DNA from: an uncultured Collinsella sp.
Lineage (GTDB): Bacteria > Actinomycetota > Coriobacteriia > Coriobacteriales > Coriobacteriaceae
Direction: 5' to 3'
Assembly: GCA_900544725.1 (NCBI GenBank)
Contig: UQWK01000017.1
Span: 1 to 37,983, forward strand
Length of the DNA: 37,983 nt
Below the pieces are notes generated by a model. It made no database searches, had not been told where the DNA came from, and saw nothing but the letters and a program-made list of their open reading frames with translations. The position numbers were made by a program, and so were the translations under genes. Position 1 is the first letter of the stretch. Every line of letters starts with the position of its first letter. This document shows, one piece after another, positions 32,306 through 37,983 of the stretch.

Positions 32306-32886
32306 TAACGCTCATTCCTTTCGCGAATCTTGCGGGCACGCTCCCCACGCTGCTTGGCTTTGCGCTTAGCGCGGGCCTCATCACGGGCATTGAGCTCAGC
32401 AGTCGCATCGACCTCGCGAGCGGCGGGACTCAAGAACATGTAACCGATAAGCGCCAGCACAACACCGACCGTAATGCCGATATCGGCCACATTGAAGACG
32501 GGAAAGTCGATGAAGGTGGTGGCAATAAAATCGGTCACAAAGCCAAAGGCCAAACGATCGATAGCGTTGCCGATAGCACCGCCCGCAACCATCGCCATGC
32601 CCACAACCTCAAGATGGGCGAGCTGGGGTGCACGAACGAGGTACACGGCAATAGCGACAATGACCGCCAGCGCCAGCACGGCAAACGCGATGCCATGCCC
32701 CTCGCCCATGCTAAAGGCAGCGCCGATATTGCGGACAAACAGGAAGTCGATCACGCCGGGGATGACGGTCACATGCAGTGCATCGCCCACGGCACGAACC
32801 GCAAGCTTGGTCAGCTGGTCAACAAGCAGCACAACCAGCACCACCCCACCAGCAACGCCCAACCGCCAACGCAAAGGCGGCGTCAT
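32305..32886 (-). CDS. lspA: Lipoprotein signal peptidase (SPase II)
   Basis: LspA cuts the signal peptide from prolipoproteins in the membrane. The 193-residue protein has four hydrophobic segments and the catalytic pair D110 (GGAIGNAIDR) and D135 (FNVADIGI), plus the N-terminal DQLTK motif. A basic tail of about 30 residues after the last helix is longer than in E. coli LspA. The ATG at 32886 has only a weak GGGG site upstream; it overlaps the rluD start in the sequence TAATG. Confidence 0.94.
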   Translation of the reverse strand: MTPPLRWRLGVAGGVVLVVLLVDQLTKLAVRAVGDALHVTVIPGVIDFLFVRNIGAAFSMGEGHGIAFAVLALAVIVAIAVYLVRAPQLAHLEVVGMAMVAGGAIGNAIDRLAFGFVTDFIATTFIDFPVFNVADIGITVGVVLALIGYMFLSPAAREVDATAELNARDEARAKRKAKQRGERARKIRERNER

Positions 32887-33016
32887 ATCCCCAGTACGAC
32901 CCAAATCAATCCCCTACCTTCAAAAGCTCAGATTACGTTTAATACAAGTAACCATCTTATATTGCCACACGCAGAGCGCACGACATATTCGCTAACGCCA
33001 GATAAATAACCAGCAT

Positions 33017-33054
33017 AAAAAGAAAGCGGCATTCCGAAAAACAGAATGCCGCTT
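33017..33054 (-). terminator. Rho-independent terminator of ileS
   Basis: AAGCGGCATTC (33024-33034) and GAATGCCGCTT (33044-33054) form an 11-bp stem, followed on the minus strand by TCTTTTTATG. It lies about 70 bases after the ileS stop codon. It precedes the lspA-rluD transcript. Confidence 0.85.
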
Positions 33055-33077
33055 GAATGTGACACAGGTAGTCATTC

Positions 33078-33127
33078 GGGACGTTCTTGTTTGACTAGTC
33101 GTTTAAGAACGTCCCCAACGACTAGTT
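33078..33127. repeat. Two interleaved inverted repeats at the 3' end of ileS
   Basis: GGGACGTTCTT (33078-33088) pairs with AAGAACGTCCC (33105-33115). ACTAGTCGTT (33093-33102) pairs with AACGACTAGT (33118-33127), which includes the ileS stop codon. The two pairings interlock and cannot both form as plain hairpins; a pseudoknot or two alternative folds would be needed. No T tract follows. Confidence 0.65.
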
Positions 33128-35926
33128 CAGCGCGTCAGCGCAGCGCTTGCAGATGTGCGCGTGGCCGTTGTACTCGCCGACGGTAGTGCGGTAGTTCCAG
33201 CAACGGTCGCAGCACTCACCCTCGGCAGCATCGATGGCGACGGAAAGCTCCTCGCCCTGGGTCAGCTCAACATCGGAGACGATGTAGAACTCGGCCAGGT
33301 CGACGGCCTTGTCGCCGGTCAGCAGCGCGTACATCTCGGCGGGAACGACCGCCTTAACGCGGACCTGCTGGCTCTTGGTGAAGGTGCCGACGGAGCGGGC
33401 ATCCTCAAGGGCCTTGGTCACGGCGCTACGGAGCTCGAGCGAAGCCTCGAGCACGCCCTCAAACTCGTTGGCCTCGTCGACCGTGATGGGCGACTTGTAC
33501 CAATCGAGCAGCGCTGCGTACTTCTGGTGATCGACGCAGCCGGCGGGCGCATAGGCCATGGCCTCGTCGACCGTGTAAGACAGGATCGGCTGCAAGTCGC
33601 GCATGAGCATCGAGAAGAGCTCAGCCAGCACGGTCTGGGCGCTGCGGCGCTCGAGCGAGCCGGGCTTGTCGCAGTACAGACGGTCCTTCAGGGCATCGAG
33701 GTACACGTTGGAAAGCTCGGTGACCACGAAGTCGTAGAGCGCGCGGTAGGCACGCGGGAACTCATAGCTGGCGTAGGCATCGTCGACCTCGGCCTGGACC
33801 TGGGTCAGACGGGCAACCATGAGCTTGTCGAGCGGCAGCAGGTCGGCAAAGGCGACGCCGTCGGTCTCGGGCTCAAACTGGCCCTCGAGCTCGGAGAGCA
33901 GGAAGCGCAGCGTGTTGCGGAAACGACGGTAGGCATCGGACGTACGAGCAAGAATCTCGTGGTCGATGGACACGTCAGAGCTGGTGTCGACGGAGGCAAC
34001 CCACAGACGGATGATGTCGGCGCCCATCTCGTCACAGACCTTGTTGGGGTCGATGACGTTACCGAGCGACTTGGACATCTTGCGGCCCTGGCCGTCGAGG
34101 GTGAAGCCCTGCGAGACGACTGCCTTGTACGGGGCGTGGCCGTTGGCACCCACCGAGGTGAGCAGCGAGCTCTGGAACCAACCACGATGCTGGTCGGAGC
34201 CCTCGAGGTACACATCCGCCGGGTACTCAAGCTCAGGGCGATACTCGCAGACGGCCTTCCAGGAGACGCCGGAATCCCACCACACGTCGAGGATGTCCTT
34301 ATCGGCCTTGAGGTGATGGCCGCCGCACTTGGGGCAGACGCAGGCCTCGCCCAGGTAGCTCTCGGGAGCGTCGGTGAACCAAGCGTCGGAGCCCTTCTCG
34401 TGGAAGAGCTTGATGACGGCGTCGAGCGTGGCGTCGTTCATGACCTTCTCGCCGCAGTCGGCGCAGGTGTAGCTGGGGATGGGCACGCCCCAGTTGCGCT
34501 GACGGCTGATGCACCAGTCGGGGCGCTGCTCGACCATGGCGCCAATGCGGTTTGCCGCGTGGGCCGGATACCACTTGACGTTCTCGCGGACCTCTTTGCC
34601 AGCCTGCTCGCGCAAACCGGTCTTGTCCATCGAGACAAACCACTGGTCGGTAGCACGGAAGAGCACCGGGTGCTTGCAGCGCCAGCAGTGCGGATAGCTG
34701 TGCGTGATCTTCTTCTCGAGGACGAGGGTGCCGCGCTCGCGCAGGAACTCGATGATGTGCGGGTTGGCCTCGTCGGTGTCCATACCGCTGAAGGGGCCAC
34801 CGGTGCCAAACTCCTCACCGGTGTAGAACTTGCCGTCGTCATCGACCGGCATGCAGATGTCGGTGATGCCCTCCTTGAGGCAGGCAAAGTAGTCGTCGAC
34901 GCCGTGGCCGGGCGAGTTGTGGACGATACCGGTACCGTCGTCGACACCGACATAATCGGCCAGCAGCGCCACGCCCTCGACACCGTCAAAGATCGGCTGC
35001 TTGTAGTGGATGTGGTGGAAGGTCTCGGCGGGAACCACATAGGGCTTGCCGTCGACCATGACCGGGGTGTACTCCCAGCCAAACTCCTCGCAGCACTTGG
35101 GAGCCAGGTCCTCGAGCATGACCTCGGCGCGGCCGTCGTGCTCAACAGCGACGTAGGCGGCACCGGGCTTGAGGGAAACTGCCTGGTCGGAGGGGATGGT
35201 CCACGGCGTGGTCGTCCAGATGATAAAGTCGACCGGGCCGTCGAAGTTCTCGAGGCCGGCGGGCTTGGAGGTCATCTCAAAGCGCACGAAGATGGACGGG
35301 CTCGTCTCGTCGGAGTACTCGATCTCAGCCTCGGCGAGTGCGGTGTGGCAGTGCTTGCACCAGTGGACGGGCTTATGACCGCGATAGATCATGCCCTTAT
35401 CGAACATGGCCTTGAAGACCTCAATGTCGGCGGCGTCATGCTGGTGATAGAGCGTCAGATACGGGTTGTCCCAGTCGCCAAGCACGCCAAGGCGACGGAA
35501 GCCAGCCTTCTGGAGCTCGATGTTCTCGACAGCGAACTTGTTGCAAAGCTCGCGGATCTTAGCCGTGGAGGTCTGGTTGAACTTCTCGGTGCCGAGCTTC
35601 TCCTCGACCTTGTGCTCGATCGGCTGACCGTGGCAGTCCCAACCGGGGACATAGGGAACCTCATAGCCCTGCATCATCCAGTAACGGTTGATCATGTCCT
35701 TGGAGATCTTGTTCATGGCGTGGCCGATGTGGATCGGGCCGTTGGCGTACGGAGGGCCGTCGTGCAGCACGAACTTCTTGTGACCCTCGTTCTTCTTTAG
35801 AACTTGCTCGTAGACCTTGTTGTCCTGCCAGTCCTTGAGTCGCTTGGGCTCGGACTTGGAAAGACCGGCACGCATGGGAAATCCGGTTTTGGGCAGATTC
35901 ATCGTCTGCTTGTACTCGTTTGCCAC
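33122..35926 (-). CDS. ileS: Isoleucyl-tRNA synthetase
   Basis: IleRS charges tRNA-Ile. The 934-residue class I enzyme has HIGH at residues 66-69 in GPPYANGPIHIGHAM, the KMSKSLGN motif, an editing domain insert, and a C-terminal zinc site CDRCWNYRT with a later CKRC. The start is GTG at 35926 with AAGGGG four bases upstream, giving MANEYKQTMNLP. Upstream ATGs are not needed. Control is by a T-box leader upstream. Confidence 0.97.
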   Translation of the reverse strand: MANEYKQTMNLPKTGFPMRAGLSKSEPKRLKDWQDNKVYEQVLKKNEGHKKFVLHDGPPYANGPIHIGHAMNKISKDMINRYWMMQGYEVPYVPGWDCHGQPIEHKVEEKLGTEKFNQTSTAKIRELCNKFAVENIELQKAGFRRLGVLGDWDNPYLTLYHQHDAADIEVFKAMFDKGMIYRGHKPVHWCKHCHTALAEAEIEYSDETSPSIFVRFEMTSKPAGLENFDGPVDFIIWTTTPWTIPSDQAVSLKPGAAYVAVEHDGRAEVMLEDLAPKCCEEFGWEYTPVMVDGKPYVVPAETFHHIHYKQPIFDGVEGVALLADYVGVDDGTGIVHNSPGHGVDDYFACLKEGITDICMPVDDDGKFYTGEEFGTGGPFSGMDTDEANPHIIEFLRERGTLVLEKKITHSYPHCWRCKHPVLFRATDQWFVSMDKTGLREQAGKEVRENVKWYPAHAANRIGAMVEQRPDWCISRQRNWGVPIPSYTCADCGEKVMNDATLDAVIKLFHEKGSDAWFTDAPESYLGEACVCPKCGGHHLKADKDILDVWWDSGVSWKAVCEYRPELEYPADVYLEGSDQHRGWFQSSLLTSVGANGHAPYKAVVSQGFTLDGQGRKMSKSLGNVIDPNKVCDEMGADIIRLWVASVDTSSDVSIDHEILARTSDAYRRFRNTLRFLLSELEGQFEPETDGVAFADLLPLDKLMVARLTQVQAEVDDAYASYEFPRAYRALYDFVVTELSNVYLDALKDRLYCDKPGSLERRSAQTVLAELFSMLMRDLQPILSYTVDEAMAYAPAGCVDHQKYAALLDWYKSPITVDEANEFEGVLEASLELRSAVTKALEDARSVGTFTKSQQVRVKAVVPAEMYALLTGDKAVDLAEFYIVSDVELTQGEELSVAIDAAEGECCDRCWNYRTTVGEYNGHAHICKRCADALN

Positions 35927-35968
35927 GGTACCCCTTTCATGTCGTGGGCGCGCACGCCCTCTGGGCAC

Positions 35969-36270
35969 CAAAAAAGCGCCCGTCCCTACAAGCTGGGACG
36001 AAGCGCCACAAAACAGGCAGTCTGCCCGTAAAAGCTCTTCGCTTAACCACCCAGCTTAGATGCCCTCGCCCGCGTATTCGCGCGCTCGCATCCGTTACTC
36101 GGCTGGCCTGTATCGACGGCCATCTCGGCGATGTCTACTAAGACGAACCTGCGCGGCACGTCCGTTGGGACCGCAGCTCCGGGGTGATTTTCATCAGTCG
36201 CATGCACGGGTTCTCAGCGCTCCCCGCTCTCTGTAGCATGCGGACGGCCGACTACTCGTCCCCATCAACG
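35969..36270 (-). promoter_or_regulatory. T-box riboswitch leader of ileS (Ile, transcription attenuation)
   Basis: On the minus strand this leader has a stem I with GGGG/CCCC at its base, an AGAGAG motif (36232-36227) and the specifier codon ATC (36188-36186) in the context GAAAATCA, decoding Ile. Farther on, AAGCTGGG (36057-36050) can pair with CCCAGCTT (35997-35990), and AAGCG (36044-36040) with CGCTT (36005-36001), leaving a TGGTT bulge to bind the tRNA CCA end. That antiterminator excludes the terminator GCGCTTCGTCCC/GGGACGGGCGC with six T residues (35969-36007). Uncharged tRNA-Ile should therefore let transcription into ileS. Confidence 0.9.
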
Positions 36271-36412
36271 CTTATGCGGAGTATGCTAGCACGTTCCGCG
36301 CCGGCGAAAAACCCTCAACACTGGTTTTATACGTTCGAAATTTCTCGCGGCTGTGGATCTTCTCTTGGAGCAAAATACCTGAAAGCACTTTATCGAACGA
36401 AAGAAGGCTGCT

Positions 36413-37495
36413 ATGCGCACAATTGGAATGAGCGACTACACCGTCGGCGAGGACTGCTTTGACGAGCTGCCCGGCGCGCTGGACGAGTACGGAGCGGCCA
36501 AGGTCGCGATTATCGGCGGTAAACGAGCACTGGCCGCGGCGCTTCCCAGTATCGAAGCGGCACTGGAGGGCACCGACATCGAGATTCTGGAGACACGCGT
36601 CTACGGCACCAACAGCACGCGTGCCAATATCGCCAAGCTTGTTAACTCCCCCGCCTGCCGAGAGGCCGATGTGCTCATCGCATGCGGCGGCGGCAAAGCG
36701 CTCGACACCGTCAAGACGGCGGCCATCGAGCTCAAGAAGATCGTCTTTACGGTACCGACGATCTGCTCCAACTGCTCGGCCGCGACCGCCATTGCCGTTG
36801 TCTACAACGACGACGGCTCGCTCGAGGGCTATTCGTACCCCAACCGCCCCGCGCACATCTTCATCAACCCCAAGATCATCGCCGAGGCTCCGGCGGAGTA
36901 CTTCTGGGCGGGCGTGGGCGATGCCCTGTCCAAACAGCCCGAGGTCGAGTACGCCACGAGCGCCGGCAACCTGGAGCACACCGCAGGTCTTGGCCTGGCG
37001 CTCGCACACACCTGCTCCGAGCCGCTGTTTACCTATGGCGTGCAGGGTCTTGAGGACGTTCGCCAGAACCTGTCGACCGAAGCCGTCAAGCAGATCGCGC
37101 TCGATATCGTGGTCAACACGGGCTACGTCTCCAACCTGACCAACCAAAACGATTACTACTACAACTCGAGCGTGGCGCATGCGTTCTACAACGCCACCTG
37201 CAGCATTCCGCGCGAGGGCACCTACCTGCATGGCGAGGTCGTGAGCCTGGGCGTGCTGGTGCTGTTTGCCTACACGGGCGATACCGAGAACCTTGAGCGC
37301 TACGCAGCCTTTAACAAGGAGATGGGGCTGCCCGTGACGCTTGAGCAGGTCGGGCTTTCCGAGTCCGATATCCCCGCCCTGTGCGAGTATGCGCACGCCA
37401 CCAACGAGTGGAAGCAGGGAAACCCCGAGCCCTTCACCGACGAAAAGTTCGCCACCGCCATCAAGGCTGCCAACACCTACGGCCACACGCTCTAG
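36413..37495 (+). CDS. Iron-containing alcohol dehydrogenase family protein, glycerol dehydrogenase-like
   Basis: The 360-residue protein matches the GldA group, cytosolic NAD(P)-dependent polyol dehydrogenases. The nucleotide site is CGGGKALDTVK (residues 91-101), followed by the PTICSNCSAATA motif. The metal ligands D170 (GVGD), H256 (SSVAHAFYN) and H273 (YLHGEVVSLG) align with the zinc ligands of glycerol dehydrogenase, so it looks active. Substrate could be glycerol, 1,2-propanediol or another polyol. AAGAAGG precedes the ATG. The upstream dyad CGTTCGA/TCGAACG (36332-36338 and 36393-36399) could be an operator. It is divergent from ileS. Confidence 0.85.
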   Translation: MRTIGMSDYTVGEDCFDELPGALDEYGAAKVAIIGGKRALAAALPSIEAALEGTDIEILETRVYGTNSTRANIAKLVNSPACREADVLIACGGGKALDTVKTAAIELKKIVFTVPTICSNCSAATAIAVVYNDDGSLEGYSYPNRPAHIFINPKIIAEAPAEYFWAGVGDALSKQPEVEYATSAGNLEHTAGLGLALAHTCSEPLFTYGVQGLEDVRQNLSTEAVKQIALDIVVNTGYVSNLTNQNDYYYNSSVAHAFYNATCSIPREGTYLHGEVVSLGVLVLFAYTGDTENLERYAAFNKEMGLPVTLEQVGLSESDIPALCEYAHATNEWKQGNPEPFTDEKFATAIKAANTYGHTL

Positions 37496-37504
37496 GACTG
37501 GCCC

Positions 37505-37545
37505 AAAACCACCACAAAGGGGACCTTTCTGGTGGTTTTTTATTG
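37505..37545 (+). terminator. Terminator of the GldA-like gene with the CACCACAAAGG stem
   Basis: AAAACCACC (37505-37513) pairs with GGTGGTTTT (37531-37539) and inner AAAGG with CCTTT. A run of T residues follows. The stem repeats the motif seen at 29865-29905. Confidence 0.85.
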
Positions 37546-37560
37546 CTCCAGCATTCAGTT

Positions 37561-37608
37561 CGTACTCGAACCAGATTCTTTACGAGAAAGGGTTCGGGTA
37601 CGTTTTTT
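37561..37608 (+). terminator. Second terminator-like hairpin after the GldA-like gene
   Basis: CGTACTCGAACC (37561-37572) and GGTTCGGGTACG (37591-37602) form a 12-base stem with one imperfect pair, followed by six T residues (37603-37608). Confidence 0.75.
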
Positions 37609-37663
37609 GTTTATCGGAAATTCTGCGGAAGGACTACTCGGAACGGTAAACAGGAACGAACAG

Positions 37664-37703
37664 AGGCAGGGTATCATCGTGGTGATGGTATCCTGCCTTT
37701 TAT
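37664..37703 (+). terminator. Third terminator-like hairpin after the GldA-like gene
   Basis: AGGCAGG-GTATCATC (37664-37678) pairs with GATGGTATCCTGCCT (37684-37698), followed by a T-rich stretch (TTTTATTTT). It is the last of three consecutive terminator-like hairpins on the plus strand. Confidence 0.75.
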
Positions 37704-37769
37704 TTTGCGGGATCAAGGTCGGTTTGTGCGAACTTGATCGCCACCCATATGACGCATTGATGGCAATTG

Positions 37770-37899
37770 CTGCGTACGTGCGTACCGGGAGCCTGTACAC
37801 CTCTGGCAAGGCGTAACACACTAGACTTTGTTCCAAAGTCCGCGTGCTAAGGGGGCAGGCCCCTTAGAATTCCTGTGGAGTGTGTACGCACGTACGCAG
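37770..37899. repeat. 130-bp structured inverted-repeat element
   Basis: CTGCGTACGTGCGTAC (37770-37785) and GTACGCACGTACGCAG (37884-37899) are perfect 16-base complements. Between them lie two perfect hairpins: GACTTTG-ttc-CAAAGTC and CTAAGGGG-gcagg-CCCCTTAG. The short AATTGCTG/CAGCAAATT pairing continues outside the arms. No credible reading frame is present; frames across the region cross the terminators and lack ribosome-binding sites. It could be a mobile palindromic element or a structured RNA. The last 84 bases (37900-37983) show nothing else. Confidence 0.7.
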
Positions 37900-37983
37900 G
37901 AAAACAGCAAATTACGCTATATCAGGGCGTTCTTTCATTGGTGAGTATGGTATACACGGCTTAGTTAAACAAATAAGAATTTA

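Noticed and set aside
33155..35800. Plus-strand open frame of about 880 codons opposite ileS
   Set aside because: Shadow of a conserved gene; Val/Leu/Gly/Asp-rich antisense translation.
37532..37816. Possible small plus-strand gene after the GldA-like gene
   Set aside because: The frame runs through three terminators, has no ribosome-binding site and no protein-like composition.
1..37983. CRISPR array, prophage or transposase gene
   Set aside because: No regularly spaced direct repeats, phage structural genes or transposase motifs were seen on either strand.

Overview
This window looks like a chromosome segment of a GC-rich member of the Actinomycetota, most likely a Coriobacteriia gut bacterium of the Collinsella type. 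That is inferred from protein style, the fructose PTS arrangement and the gene order; no database search was possible. Nearly all genes lie on the minus strand. The exceptions are an RpiR-type regulator, one small membrane protein and a glycerol-dehydrogenase-like gene. No CRISPR array, phage, plasmid or transposase gene is visible.

Layout. 1-1.6 kb: the 5' part of a tRNA-Glu(CUC) gene and a CCA tRNA nucleotidyltransferase gene interrupted by one in-frame amber codon. 1.8-9.7 kb: a sugar phosphotransferase locus with two divergent PfkB-type sugar-phosphate kinases, enzyme I, HPr and a fructose-type EIIBCA, plus a divergent RpiR regulator. Terminators separate most of these units, and a shared intergenic region carries repeated TGAAAG half-sites. 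9.7-15 kb: a compact housekeeping run efp - Asp23 family - nusB - xseB - tlyA - nadK - recN. 15.2-23 kb: an M24 peptidase, then a tight alaS - ruvX - mltG - yqeG - aroK - aroB-like run. The aroB-like protein has lost its recognisable catalytic and zinc-binding residues. 23.2-26.6 kb: a small AT-rich membrane-protein gene facing an overlapping operon of a DUF948-like protein, an anti-sigma-like protein without a recognisable ATP-binding site, a SigB/SigF-type sigma factor and an AI-2E-type membrane protein. 26.7-33 kb: rarA, a dGTPase-type HD hydrolase, a small A24 prepilin peptidase, a membrane glycosyltransferase, an RluA-type pseudouridine synthase and lspA. 33.1-36.3 kb: ileS behind a T-box leader. 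36.4-37.5 kb: a GldA-like dehydrogenase followed by three stacked terminators and a structured inverted-repeat element.

How the genes work together. HPr, EI and EIIBCA should import fructose or a related hexose as the 1-phosphate, and the two PfkB kinases could phosphorylate it to the bisphosphate; the RpiR protein is the natural local regulator. The alaS and efp runs are ordinary translation, transcription and envelope housekeeping. From memory, many Actinomycetota keep aroE/aroC/aroK/aroB between mltG and efp. Here only aroK and a degenerate aroB remain, which suggests erosion or repurposing of the shikimate genes. The sigma-factor operon is probably a stress or envelope regulon.

No wholly new multi-gene system stands out. 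The best leads are the amber codon in cca, the degenerate AroB homologue beside an intact shikimate kinase, the anti-sigma-like protein without its nucleotide-binding motifs, the small AT-rich gene with antisense overlap, and several long palindromic intergenic elements.
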